NCBI GenBank assembly: GCA_017621815.1
Contig: JAGASK010000011.1
Location: 1-64,000 of the forward strand
Origin: Lachnospiraceae bacterium
GTDB taxonomy: Bacteria; Bacillota; Clostridia; Lachnospirales; Lachnospiraceae
Length of the DNA: 64,000 nt
Reading direction: 5' to 3'
In this document: piece after piece, positions 18,794-27,674 of the stretch
How positions within the stretch are numbered: position 1 is the stretch's first letter
Layout of the letters: each line of letters opens with the position of its first letter
Translations under genes and position numbers: made by a program
The notes under the pieces: generated by a model
Seen by the model: only the letters and a program-made list of their open reading frames with translations
What the model was told of the DNA's origin: nothing
Database searches by the model: none

Positions 18794-19192
18794 ATGATTA
18801 ACCAGGAGGCAGATGTGGAAAAAATATTGGCTTTTCAGTTGGAAGAGCAAAACTTGCAGAAATTGAAGCAGATAGCGGCAGGAATGAAGGTAAAGCTTTA
18901 TGCCGTTGACAGAAAGGATTTTTATCAGCTGATTGGAGACTTGCTGGGCGGTAAGAGAAATCCTCTTTATGGCAGCTATGAAGGCACTGCTGTTTCAGAA
19001 AGTATGATTGTGCTTGAAGGATTTTCGGATAAAAGGCTGGATGTTCTGCTTAAGGCTTTGAAAAGAGACAGTGTTTCCATCGACTTTAAGGCGGTTGTCA
19101 CCCCCACAAATATAAGATGGACTGTGCTGCAGATGTATCTCGAAATGGAGAAGGAAAGAAATGCTTATCTGCAGATGACTAAGAATCAATAA
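18794..19192 (+). CDS. DUF3783 domain protein
   Basis: A 132-residue protein, probably cytosolic. ATG 18794 is 20 bases after proA. The segment SESMIVLEGFSDKRLDVLLKALKR and the end VTPTNIRWTVLQMYLEMEKER match the DUF3783 pattern as I remember it; the N-terminal half (LEEQNLQKLKQIAAGM) is helical. No function is known for the family. It is the last gene of the long run that starts at pdp and is closed by the hairpin at 19204-19241. Confidence 0.75.
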   Translation: MINQEADVEKILAFQLEEQNLQKLKQIAAGMKVKLYAVDRKDFYQLIGDLLGGKRNPLYGSYEGTAVSESMIVLEGFSDKRLDVLLKALKRDSVSIDFKAVVTPTNIRWTVLQMYLEMEKERNAYLQMTKNQ

Positions 19193-19203
19193 CGCAGTAA
19201 AAA

Positions 19204-19241
19204 GAAGTGCGAACCTTAAGAAGGTTTCGGCTTCTTTTTTT
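19204..19241 (+). terminator. Rho-independent terminator
   Basis: The stem GAAG..AACCTT pairs with AAGGTT..CTTC around the loop AAG, with a four-base internal mismatch, and is followed by seven T's. It closes the operon ending with the DUF3783 gene. Confidence 0.75.
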
Positions 19242-19349
19242 GTGAATAAATTTAATAATATTAAACAAATTTGTAATAATAATGATGCAAAAATGATGCA
19301 ATTGTTTTTTATAATGAATTTGAAAATACAGATAAAAGGAAAAATTCAA

Positions 19350-21443
19350 ATGAAGAAAAAAAATTGGCTGTTTCTGTTTATGGCAATTATGATTTTGCTG
19401 CTGGCTCTTATAATGTTTCTGATTTTTCACAAGAATATCAGGATTACACCCCTGATTGCAGAAAAATATGAATTACAGGGAATCGACGTTTCTCATTATC
19501 AGGGAGATATTGACTGGGAAATAATAGAAGAGCAAAATATTAATTTTGCTTATATAAAGGCTACAGAAGGAAGCAGCCATATAGACGAATGCTTTGAAAA
19601 AAATTGGAAGGCGGCGCAAAAGACAGGAATTTGGATTGGAGCATATCATTTTTTCAGCTTTGACAGTCCGGGAAGGAGTCAGGCTGCATCTTATATTGAT
19701 ACAGTGGGAAGCCTTTCAGGAAAACTGGCTCCTGTTATTGATGTGGAATATTATGGGGATAAGGCAGAAAATCCTCCTGAAAGAGAAGAGGTAATTCGTG
19801 AATTAAAGGAAATGCTCATTGTTTTAGAGGAGCATTATCGGATAAAGCCGGTTATTTATACTACTTATAAGGCTTATTATGACTTTATTAAAGATGAATT
19901 TAAAGAGTATCCGCTGTGGATTAGAAATGTTTACTTTACACCTTTTATCAACTTGGGAAATAACTGGACCTTCTGGCAGTATACGGATACCGCAGTCCTT
20001 GAAGGTTATAAAGGAGAGGAAAAGTATATTGACAGAAATGTATTTAACGGCACCCGGGAAGAATTAAAAAGCTTAATTGTTGTTGATAAAACCGCAGAAA
20101 ATGATGAAGAGGAAGAAACCGAGGAGGAATTTCCCGTTCTTGAACAGCTTTTTGAATATGAACAGGTGGAGAATTTTTATGAAAATGAGAATTATCTGAT
20201 TATTACCGGTATTAATGAAAGGTACGAAAAGCACTTTGAAGATTATATGCAAAAAATAGCGGATAAGACATGGAACTATTATTCAGTTATATTGCCCGCT
20301 GATGTTAATGGGATTCCGGTAAAGGAAATTGGAGAGGAAGCGTTTTGTGATGTGCCAATGAACCGAATTATACTTGCTGACAGTATAGAGAAAATAGGGA
20401 GCGGCGCTTTTAAAAATTCAGGATTAAGTAAAGTACAGTTATCGGAAAACCTGTTGGAAATCGGAGAAGAAGCGTTTGCAGGCTGCAATCTGGAGGCTGT
20501 GGAATTTCCGGCTCAGCCGGTAGCCATAGGGAACAGGGCATTTGCAGACAACCGGGAATTGTGGAAGGTACTTTTTCCGAATGTTCAAAGCGTCATAAGT
20601 GAAAATGCATTTGAAGGGTGTGATTCTGATTTCCTCATCTGCTATGGGGAAAAACCGGAAGGAAGAGAAAATCTTGTTATGAAGTTTGCTGACAGACAGG
20701 GTATGGAATCCATGGAATTGATCATACCTGATGAACCTGTTGTGAATTATCCTGATGAACCGCTTATTTTAAAGCCGGAAGTAAAAAGCTTCTTTTATGG
20801 AGAAGACAGTGATTTTAATTCGGATGAATATGAGTTTTTTGATATGAGTGCTGATGCGCCTAACTTCGGCTTCTGGGACTGGCACTGGCCGGGTTGTTCC
20901 TCCTGGTGCGGATGCTACAGATTTTGGCAGGAAGCTGAAGCGTCCTCAGAGCTTGCGTCCGGGAACGGGAGATATGTGGCGGAAAACATATTGCATCAAA
21001 ACAGGGATTTTGCCTGGGCAGAAGGCGCAGACGGTCCCGGTATCGGGGAAAGCATTATCTATCGTCAAAGCTGTGAATATGGCATTAAAAATAAATTTCA
21101 GGCAATAAGGAAAGGGAATATGGAGCCGGAGCTGGATGGATTTATGCGTTATTCGGAAATCTGCATTGTAAACGGTTACGCAAAGAATGAGAAAACCTGG
21201 GAAGAAAACGGCAGGATAAAAAAGCTCCTTATAAAGGTGGAAGGAAAAACTTATGCTTATCTGGAACTGGAAGATACGATTCTGCCCCAATATTATACTT
21301 TGCCTGAAGATGATATCAAGGTATTAAACGGCGAAATGATTGAATTTGAATTTGTAATTGAGGAAGTATATCAGGGAAGTGTTTATGAGGATACCTGTCT
21401 GACAGGGATTGTTATGGAATTTACCGGAAGATATGCTCATTGA
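19350..21443 (+). CDS. Membrane-anchored GH25 lysozyme with LRR_5 repeats
   Basis: The frame is open from 19242 inside the terminator, but ATG 19350 (AAAAGGA ahead) gives a proper N-terminus: KKK, then a membrane anchor over residues 5-26. 697 residues. Residues about 42-235 are a GH25 muramidase domain: GIDVSHYQGDIDW, FAYIKATEGSSH, GAYHFFSF and APVIDVEYYG carry the Asp/Glu active site. After an acidic linker, residues about 300-430 hold BspA-type LRR_5 repeats (EIGEEAF, IEKIGSGAFKNSGLS, LEIGEEAFAGCNLEAVEF). The last 200 residues contain a Cys/Trp-rich patch (GCSSWCGCYRFW) of unknown type. Likely a surface cell-wall hydrolase. Confidence 0.88.
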   Translation: MKKKNWLFLFMAIMILLLALIMFLIFHKNIRITPLIAEKYELQGIDVSHYQGDIDWEIIEEQNINFAYIKATEGSSHIDECFEKNWKAAQKTGIWIGAYHFFSFDSPGRSQAASYIDTVGSLSGKLAPVIDVEYYGDKAENPPEREEVIRELKEMLIVLEEHYRIKPVIYTTYKAYYDFIKDEFKEYPLWIRNVYFTPFINLGNNWTFWQYTDTAVLEGYKGEEKYIDRNVFNGTREELKSLIVVDKTAENDEEEETEEEFPVLEQLFEYEQVENFYENENYLIITGINERYEKHFEDYMQKIADKTWNYYSVILPADVNGIPVKEIGEEAFCDVPMNRIILADSIEKIGSGAFKNSGLSKVQLSENLLEIGEEAFAGCNLEAVEFPAQPVAIGNRAFADNRELWKVLFPNVQSVISENAFEGCDSDFLICYGEKPEGRENLVMKFADRQGMESMELIIPDEPVVNYPDEPLILKPEVKSFFYGEDSDFNSDEYEFFDMSADAPNFGFWDWHWPGCSSWCGCYRFWQEAEASSELASGNGRYVAENILHQNRDFAWAEGADGPGIGESIIYRQSCEYGIKNKFQAIRKGNMEPELDGFMRYSEICIVNGYAKNEKTWEENGRIKKLLIKVEGKTYAYLELEDTILPQYYTLPEDDIKVLNGEMIEFEFVIEEVYQGSVYEDTCLTGIVMEFTGRYAH

Positions 21444-21462
21444 CATTTGGGTCTGAGGAAAG

Positions 21463-24051
21463 ATGAAGAAAAAAAGAAGACGGCGAGTAAGGAAATTAAA
21501 GCTTTTTAAGGCAATATTCATAAATCTGGTACTGACAGGTATTATAATAGCTGTGATTCTTGGTGCAGCATTGAAAATTTCAAGCAAATATCAGCTAAAG
21601 CAATCGGAGGACGGATATTATGAGATTTATAATGCCCGTGAGTTCAGAATGTTTCTTCAATCTGTACACAGCCTTGGAAAGTGCCGTCTGATGAGGGATA
21701 TTTACCTTAATGAAAGCTCAGACTATGAGACATGGATTCTACAGCCGGCGGATAATGAAAGATTGAGCAATGAAGCAATCGAATGTTTTAATGGCGTACT
21801 GGATGGCAACGGGCATACGATTTATGGTCTTTACAGTGAAAATGGTTACGGTCTTTTCAGGATAAATTATGGGAGAATTGAAAATCTTACTATAAAAGAG
21901 AGTGTAATCAAAGGCAGCACTATTGTGGGAGGAATCTGCGGTACTAATCATGGTACCATCAGGGAGTGTTGTTTTAACGGAATTGTTTACGGCGGTAATA
22001 ATTGTGAAGAGTTAGCAGGCTTTTGCAATTTAAATTTGAGTGACGGCGTTATAGAAAACTGTGGGTTTGGCGGAATTTTGGATTCGGCAGGGAATGTGTT
22101 GTCTGCTGCCGGAATTGCACCGGTGAATACAGGAAAAATAGTTAACTGTTATAATCTTTCGGAAAGGCTGCCGTCTGCAAATATAAGATATGGGATTGCT
22201 GACAATGGAACACATAATTGTTACATGACGGCTGATACAGAATGGATGCGTCCTGCAGATGGAGAAGTGACATTTCTTGATGCCGGGGAACTTTTGTATA
22301 TTTCCTATTATATAGACAGCGACTGGAACGGGTTGTGGCAGGCAAAGCAAAATCCATTTTCGTGGCAGAATTCATATTTGAAGACGATAAGAAATGAGCC
22401 GAAAACCAAGCACATAAAATGGAACGATTTGGAGAATCGTGAGAATAAGAGTAGTATTAATGTAAATTTAAATGATGTGTTCATTTCAGAAATCATAAGC
22501 ACCATGCTGGGAAATCAGAGATTGGAATTTAAGGATATCAGCTTTTTGAGGGAAGAAAATGCGGGCAGTGCCGACTTTTCGATGAAGCTGCAATGTGAGG
22601 AAGAAGATATACAGATTGACACATATCACATAAATGATGAAATATATGAAGATTATGATAAATTGTGGGAAGAGTGCGCCTGTATCTTAGAAGTGAAAGA
22701 TAAAGAAAGCTGGGAACATAAAACCTGGCTGATGACGCCCCGGACAGACTCCGGCACATTTAAAACGCCGGGGAAATTACTGGTTTATCAATATGAAGAA
22801 AAAACAGGATTGTTTTATTTTACCGAAAGTAAGGCTTATAGGGTTACTTTTTCACATGGCGGCTGTCAGTATCTGCCTGATGATGTGGCTGCGTGCATGA
22901 AAAGCATGGCGGATGGGAAAATTACATGGGATACACAGCTTTCCGACTGGCAGCTGATAACGGTGCAGCTTTGCAGAAAAATGCAGCCGGGAGACGGGGG
23001 TATATGGGCAGAAGAAGCAAAAGAGGCAGTTTATCAAAGCATACAGGATAGTGACAGCCTTTTGGTTTGTGTGGAGGATATCAGGAATCTGGAGCTTATA
23101 TTATTTTATCATACCAGTCTTGAAAATCTTGATTTTATTACAGCCATGAAATCACTGAATACCATTACGATTTACAGATGCGGACTTGAGGATATTTCTG
23201 CCCTTTCGGAAGGAAGTGATAGTCTGACACACCTGTATCTGTATAATAACAGAATCAGTGATATCTCGGCACTTGCGGAATGTCATAATTTAAGCCAAGT
23301 CAATATCGAAGATAATTATATCAGTGATATTTCTCCATTAAAAAATCTGGAGCGGTTGGAAGTTCTTAATATTTCAGGCAATGACATAAAGGATTTTTCT
23401 CCCATTTCGGAAATGAAGCGTTTGTACCGGCTCAGGATAAGTGAAGAGCAGATAGAAAATATTAATGATTTTATTACCGTGCCGTATCTGGAAGTATCGG
23501 ATTACAGGAGTAAGATTCTTACGTGGGAGGAACGTAAGGAGACAGCACTAAATCAGATGGAAATGGCTTTGGGAAAAACCGACTGTAAAGTGCTTGATGT
23601 TGCCATGAAAGATTTAAATGGAGATAAGCTGGCTGATTTGTGTGTACTTACGCAGGAAGAAAAGGAAACATGGCTGTATGTTTTTAGTGCTATTGGGGAA
23701 GAAGAATATGAATTATTTTATTCCGGTGGTCTTGGAGCAAAGCTGTCCGATGTTGCTGAAATTTATTTATCAGAGAAAAACATTTTGATATTGGATGATG
23801 TGAGAAATTACAATATAGAAGGCGTCAGAAAAGTAATTGTCTGTGAATATTCAGACAGAGACATTACTAAAAAGTGGGAAACAAGGCTGGAAAAGTATGT
23901 GTTTGGATTGGGAGAAAAATTTGAAGTCATTAACTTTGAAACTGACACTTATGAGCAATATTATATTTATGATATGGATGGCGATGGACTGGATGAAAAA
24001 CAGCAGCAGATGAAGAATGAACCGGAAACTAAATTTATAGAAAATTTATAA
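21463..24051 (+). CDS. Membrane-anchored LRR surface protein with GLUG-like repeats
   Basis: 862 residues from ATG 21463 (GAGGAAAG ahead), 20 bases after the lysozyme gene and probably cotranscribed. A lysine/arginine-rich start precedes one membrane segment (about residues 15-36). Residues about 100-220 hold GLUG-like beta-helix units (DGNGHTIYGL, FRINYGRIENLTI, STIVGGICGTNHGTI). Residues about 540-665 are internalin-like LRRs (LTHLYLYNNRISDISALAE, LEVLNISGNDIKDFSPISE). The C-terminal part has FG-GAP-like motifs DLNGDKLADL and DMDGDGLDEKQ. No LPxTG motif; anchoring is by the N-terminal helix. Role unknown, presumably adhesion or wall-associated binding. Confidence 0.8.
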   Translation: MKKKRRRRVRKLKLFKAIFINLVLTGIIIAVILGAALKISSKYQLKQSEDGYYEIYNAREFRMFLQSVHSLGKCRLMRDIYLNESSDYETWILQPADNERLSNEAIECFNGVLDGNGHTIYGLYSENGYGLFRINYGRIENLTIKESVIKGSTIVGGICGTNHGTIRECCFNGIVYGGNNCEELAGFCNLNLSDGVIENCGFGGILDSAGNVLSAAGIAPVNTGKIVNCYNLSERLPSANIRYGIADNGTHNCYMTADTEWMRPADGEVTFLDAGELLYISYYIDSDWNGLWQAKQNPFSWQNSYLKTIRNEPKTKHIKWNDLENRENKSSINVNLNDVFISEIISTMLGNQRLEFKDISFLREENAGSADFSMKLQCEEEDIQIDTYHINDEIYEDYDKLWEECACILEVKDKESWEHKTWLMTPRTDSGTFKTPGKLLVYQYEEKTGLFYFTESKAYRVTFSHGGCQYLPDDVAACMKSMADGKITWDTQLSDWQLITVQLCRKMQPGDGGIWAEEAKEAVYQSIQDSDSLLVCVEDIRNLELILFYHTSLENLDFITAMKSLNTITIYRCGLEDISALSEGSDSLTHLYLYNNRISDISALAECHNLSQVNIEDNYISDISPLKNLERLEVLNISGNDIKDFSPISEMKRLYRLRISEEQIENINDFITVPYLEVSDYRSKILTWEERKETALNQMEMALGKTDCKVLDVAMKDLNGDKLADLCVLTQEEKETWLYVFSAIGEEEYELFYSGGLGAKLSDVAEIYLSEKNILILDDVRNYNIEGVRKVIVCEYSDRDITKKWETRLEKYVFGLGEKFEVINFETDTYEQYYIYDMDGDGLDEKQQQMKNEPETKFIENL

Positions 24052-24192
24052 TTGTTATATTGTGGAATTTTAACTCTAATGATAATATGAAAATATCTTA
24101 TAGCAAATTGAAATTTCTTACAGATTGCATTTTATGCAGCTGTCAATAAATTATTAATTAAGGTATTATCACCTTTATTTCAAAGATTAAAA

Positions 24193-24221
24193 TTGACAAA
24201 CCCTATTTAATAGGGTAAATT
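24193..24221 (+). promoter_or_regulatory. Toxin-antitoxin promoter with operator in the spacer
   Basis: A perfect -35 TTGACA (24193-24198) and a -10 TAAATT (24216-24221) are 17 bases apart. A perfect inverted repeat ACCCTAT-TTA-ATAGGGT (24200-24216) fills the spacer, where a bound antitoxin would block RNA polymerase. This is the expected form of autoregulated TA promoters. Confidence 0.75.
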
Positions 24222-24246
24222 GTAATTATCATTGGGGAACAAACTT

Positions 24247-24579
24247 ATGACAAGAACTTTCATTCAAACAGATGAATTTGTTAAAATGTGGAGATATTTG
24301 GGATTAGAAGACAACGATTTGAGGAAACTCGAATTGGAGATTTTAAAAGAGCCTAAAATTGGCAAAGTAATACGTGGCACGGGGAAACTGCGTAAAATGC
24401 GATTTGTATTTAATCGAGGAGGTAAGAGAGGGGGCATTAGGGTCTGCTATATAGATTTCTCTGAAAAGGAAACTATATATTTAATTACAGCATATTCAAA
24501 AAGAGAAAAAGACAATTTAACGAAAGAAGAATGTAATAACATTAAAAAGATGATAGAGATTCTGGAAAAAAATTTATAA
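24247..24579 (+). CDS. Type II toxin, RelE/HigB family
   Basis: ATG 24247 is spaced eight bases from GGGGA; the frame is open from TTG 24232. 110 residues, basic. RTFIQTDEFVKMW is the N-terminal strand-helix of the family, followed by GTGKLRKMRFVFNRGGKRGGIRVCYIDF and YLITAYSKREKDNLTKEE, the conserved basic beta-sheet with the arginines and C-terminal YSKxEK motif of HigB2/RelE-like mRNA interferases. These cut mRNA on the ribosome unless bound by the partner antitoxin. Toxin-before-antitoxin order is HigBA-like. The antitoxin starts 22 bases after the toxin stop. Confidence 0.85.
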   Translation: MTRTFIQTDEFVKMWRYLGLEDNDLRKLELEILKEPKIGKVIRGTGKLRKMRFVFNRGGKRGGIRVCYIDFSEKETIYLITAYSKREKDNLTKEECNNIKKMIEILEKNL

Positions 24580-24601
24580 GGAAGGAAAGGAGATGCCTTG
24601 T

Positions 24602-24928
24602 ATGAGTAAAGTGTTTGACAGTATTATGCTTGGATTAACAGAAGCTGTGGAAGATTCTCAAAGCAAAGAGAATAAGTTGTCAAAACATGTTGTTACAATA
24701 GTGCCGGTGAAAGAATATAATTCAGAGGAGATAAAGGTTATAAGAAAAAAAACCGGATTATCGCAAAGATTGTTTGCTGGTTATTTAGGAGTATCTATTA
24801 AAACGATAGAGGCATGGGAAAGTGGGATAAATCATCCCTCAGGAGCAGCAAGCCGCATTTTGAATATGATGGAAATGGATTCTGACTTAGTTTCAAAATT
24901 TCCTTTTGTAAAAAATGAAATGATTTGA
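24602..24928 (+). CDS. HTH-type antitoxin (Xre family, HigA/NadS-like)
   Basis: ATG 24602 is nine bases after AAAGGAG; ATG 24593 abuts that site and is too close. 108 residues. The N-terminal half (VFDSIMLGLTEAVEDSQ) is the toxin-binding-type helix. Residues about 45-105 form a helix-turn-helix, LSQRLFAGYLGVSIKTIEAW then ESGINHPSG, of the Xre/HigA2 type. It should neutralise the RelE-like toxin and repress the promoter by binding the palindrome at 24200-24216. Confidence 0.87.
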   Translation: MSKVFDSIMLGLTEAVEDSQSKENKLSKHVVTIVPVKEYNSEEIKVIRKKTGLSQRLFAGYLGVSIKTIEAWESGINHPSGAASRILNMMEMDSDLVSKFPFVKNEMI

Positions 24929-24929
24929 T

Positions 24930-24977
24930 ATAAAAATATTTACAGCGGCCAATTATTAAAAATGCAATTGGCCGCTG
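24930..24977 (-). terminator. Terminator of the potABCD operon
   Basis: A perfect 12-base inverted repeat, CAGCGGCCAATT (24943-24954) and AATTGGCCGCTG (24966-24977), with an 11-base loop. Read on the minus strand it is followed by TAAATATTTTTAT, so it ends transcription after potD. It may also stop the TA operon from the other side, although the T-run on that side is poor. Confidence 0.75.
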
Positions 24978-24995
24978 AAGTGCTTTCTGCCTGGC

Positions 24996-26057
24996 TTATT
25001 CAGATTTTACTTCTTTCCAGAGGTTATTGTAGAGGTCATCACCCTCAGTACCTAAATATTGGAAGGTTTCCAGGTTTTCATATTGGTTAAAATCAGGAAA
25101 AGCAATTTTAGAGTTTTTAATATCTTCATCTTCAATCAAAGCCTGTGCGGCGGTATTGGGAGTGGAGTAAGTGATGTACTCAAAATTCATAAGGGCAATG
25201 TCTTCACGGCACATGAAATCAATGAACTTTTCAGCATTTTCCTTGTTGGGAGCATTCTTGGGAATTACCCAGGAATCAATCCATACATTAGTGCCTTCTT
25301 TGGGAATCACATATTCCAAATCAGGATTTTCCCTCTGGGTATAAATCGCTTCGCCGGAGTAAATAACGCCGAGAGCAGCCTCTCCGCCAATCATTTTGTC
25401 CCTTACCTGGTCAATAACATAAGCCTGGACAAGAGGCTTCTGCTCAATCAAAGCATTTTTTGCGGTCTGAAGCTCGGATTCATCCATTGTATTCATGGAA
25501 AAATGATTGAGCTTAAGGGCAACCATAAAAGCATCTCTGACGGAATCCTGCATCAGAATATTGTCAGCATATTTTTCATCCCATAAAATGGCCCAGCTGT
25601 CAACAGGCTCATCTACCATTGTTTTGTTGTAGAGAATGCCTACGGTACCGAAGCAGTAAGGAACGGAATATTTATTTTCAGGGTCAAATTCCTGTGACTG
25701 TTCAAAATACTGCTGGCCGATGTTTTTAACATTGGGAATATTATCAAAGTTAATTTCTGCAAGCAGGTCATTGTCTATCATTTTTTGAATCATGTAGTCG
25801 GAAGGACAGATAACATCATAGGCAGTAGCGCCGGCTTCCACCTTGGGATACATGATTTCGTTGGTTTCAAATTCATCATAAACTACTTTAATGCCTGTTT
25901 CCTCTTCAAACATGGTAATGGTTTCAGGGTCAATATATTCTCCCCAGTTGTAAACAATGACTTCACCGTTTTCACCGCTCCCGGAGCTTCCGCAGCCAGT
26001 AAGAATACAAGAAAAAACAGCACAAAGGACAAGAATGGAACAGCATAATTTTTTCAT
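24996..26057 (-). CDS. potD: Spermidine/putrescine ABC transporter substrate-binding lipoprotein
   Basis: 353 residues. The N-terminus is a lipoprotein signal: KK, a hydrophobic stretch, and the lipobox LTGC with the lipid-bearing Cys near residue 22, then a GSSGSG linker. The mature part begins EVIVYNWGEYIDPETITMF, the PotD hallmark, with FETNEIMYPKVEAGATAYD, VICPSDYMIQKM and WIDSWVIPKNAPNKENAEKF. It binds spermidine or putrescine outside the membrane and delivers it to PotBC. It is the last gene of the operon, 13 bases after potC. Confidence 0.93.
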   Translation of the reverse strand: MKKLCCSILVLCAVFSCILTGCGSSGSGENGEVIVYNWGEYIDPETITMFEEETGIKVVYDEFETNEIMYPKVEAGATAYDVICPSDYMIQKMIDNDLLAEINFDNIPNVKNIGQQYFEQSQEFDPENKYSVPYCFGTVGILYNKTMVDEPVDSWAILWDEKYADNILMQDSVRDAFMVALKLNHFSMNTMDESELQTAKNALIEQKPLVQAYVIDQVRDKMIGGEAALGVIYSGEAIYTQRENPDLEYVIPKEGTNVWIDSWVIPKNAPNKENAEKFIDFMCREDIALMNFEYITYSTPNTAAQALIEDEDIKNSKIAFPDFNQYENLETFQYLGTEGDDLYNNLWKEVKSE

Positions 26058-26070
26058 AATTTTTCTCCCT

Positions 26071-26856
26071 TTAATAAGTTTTTTGTGTTTTTTTATCAGA
26101 AGGCGCTTTGTTAATCAGAAGCAAAAGCACCAATACTGTAATAAAAATTATAGTGGACAGGGCATACATTTCCGGTTTAATGCCTTTTTTTACCTCAGTG
26201 TAAATCTTGGTGGAAAGCGTATCCACCCCGGCGCCCTTTGTAAAATGTGTAATAATAAAATCATCCAGCGACATGGTAAAGGCCATTAAAAAACCGGAGA
26301 GAATGCCCGGCAGCAAATCCGGAAAAACGACTTTAAAAAAGCCATAAACGGCACCTGCACCCAGGTCGAGGGCTGCTTCATAGGTGCTGGGATTCAGTTG
26401 CTTCATTCTCGGCATGACGCTTAATATCACGTAAGGAATGCAGAAGGTAATATGAGAAAGCAAAATGGTTCCCATTCCGAACCGAAGCCCCAAACTGATA
26501 AACAGCAGCATCAGGGAAATACCTGTGACAATATCTGCGTTCAGCATGGGAATGTTGGTAATCCCCATGATAATTGTGCGGGAGCGCTTTTTCATATTAG
26601 TTATGGCTATGCAGGCAATAGTTCCAACCACTGTTGCCACGACAGATGCAATCAGGGCAATCAGAAGAGTATTCATCAGCGCCTGCATAATATCCTGATT
26701 CCGGAATAAGGAGCCATACCATTTAAAAGTAAAGCCTCCCCATTTTGCCCTTGTTTTACTGGCATTAAAAGAAAGAACTATCAGTGTAACGATAGGGGCA
26801 TATAAAAATACAAAAATCAGAAAGACATATATTTTCTTTGCAGTATTTTTTATCAT
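26071..26856 (-). CDS. potC: Spermidine/putrescine ABC transporter permease PotC
   Basis: 261 residues with six membrane segments. The start overlaps the potB stop by four bases. The permease EAA loop is YEAALDLGAGAVYGFFKVVFP-like, followed by LLPGILSGFLMAFTMSLDDF, very typical of PotC. With PotB it forms the membrane channel energised by PotA. Confidence 0.93.
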   Translation of the reverse strand: MIKNTAKKIYVFLIFVFLYAPIVTLIVLSFNASKTRAKWGGFTFKWYGSLFRNQDIMQALMNTLLIALIASVVATVVGTIACIAITNMKKRSRTIIMGITNIPMLNADIVTGISLMLLFISLGLRFGMGTILLSHITFCIPYVILSVMPRMKQLNPSTYEAALDLGAGAVYGFFKVVFPDLLPGILSGFLMAFTMSLDDFIITHFTKGAGVDTLSTKIYTEVKKGIKPEMYALSTIIFITVLVLLLLINKAPSDKKTQKTY

Positions 26857-27674
26857 AATACAGAACCCTCCCCATCCTTATCAAAAACAGCGGAAACTAT
26901 CATGTTAACAATGATAAACAGCATCAGAACAATGGAAAGCCCGCTGCCCAGATGCCAGTTGCTTGCCTGGGTGAATTCCTGTTCAACCACATTGCCGATG
27001 AGAAGAATCTTACTTCCACCCAGCAGGTTGCTGATAACAAAAGTAGTAAGAGCCGGAATAAATACCATGGTAATACCGCTGATAATGCCGGGAACGGTCA
27101 GCGGAAGAGTGATTTTCAGGAAAACCTGCAGGCTGTCAGCGCCTAAATCTCTTGCAGCATTAATTACATTTTTATCAATCTTTGCCAGTGAATTGTAGAT
27201 GGGCAAAACCATAAAAGGCAGGAAATTATAAACCATGCCCAGAACAATCGCATAAGGCGTATTAATAATATTGAGTGTGGGCAGATGTAAGAAGGTAAGT
27301 ATATTATTAATCACACCTGTCTTTTCCAGCAAAGTCTGCCATGCCAGTGTACGAAGCAGAAAATTCATCCACATGGGGAGGATAAAAATCAGTACAATGA
27401 AGCTGTGCTGGCTGACCTTCATACTGTTTAGAATCATTGCCAGAGGATAAGCAAGCAAAAGGCAGATAGCAGTGGCAATCAGGGAAAGCAGAAGTGCCAG
27501 CCATAGAGCCTTACTGTGTTCCTGTGAAGCAATGGAAAGGATGTTATCCAGTGTAAAGGCGCCTGTCCTGTCCGTCAGTCCGTAATAAAATACCATACAT
27601 AAGGGAACTACAATAAAAATGACAGACCAGATTAAATAGGGAGTGCCCAGTAATTTCTTTTTTGTCTTATTCAT
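26853..27674 (-). CDS. potB: Spermidine/putrescine ABC transporter permease PotB
   Basis: 273 residues with six membrane segments. The start overlaps the end of potA by eight bases. The EAA-type loop [21 protein letters not shown] is followed by [19 protein letters not shown], as in PotB. The N-terminal [21 protein letters not shown] is the first helix. It partners PotC in polyamine import. Confidence 0.93.
   Translation of the reverse strand: MNKTKKKLLGTPYLIWSVIFIVVPLCMVFYYGLTDRTGAFTLDNILSIASQEHSKALWLALLLSLIATAICLLLAYPLAMILNSMKVSQHSFIVLIFILPMWMNFLLRTLAWQTLLEKTGVINNILTFLHLPTLNIINTPYAIVLGMVYNFLPFMVLPIYNSLAKIDKNVINAARDLGADSLQVFLKITLPLTVPGIISGITMVFIPALTTFVISNLLGGSKILLIGNVVEQEFTQASNWHLGSGLSIVLMLFIIVNMIVSAVFDKDGEGSVL

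Noticed and set aside
19242-19349. GTG 19242 as start of the GH25 gene
   Set aside because: It lies in the T-run of the preceding terminator, lacks a ribosome site and adds a non-signal N-terminus.
25059-25586. Plus-strand frame of 175 codons opposite potD
   Set aside because: Shadow of potD; no ribosome site and a composition that mirrors the real gene.
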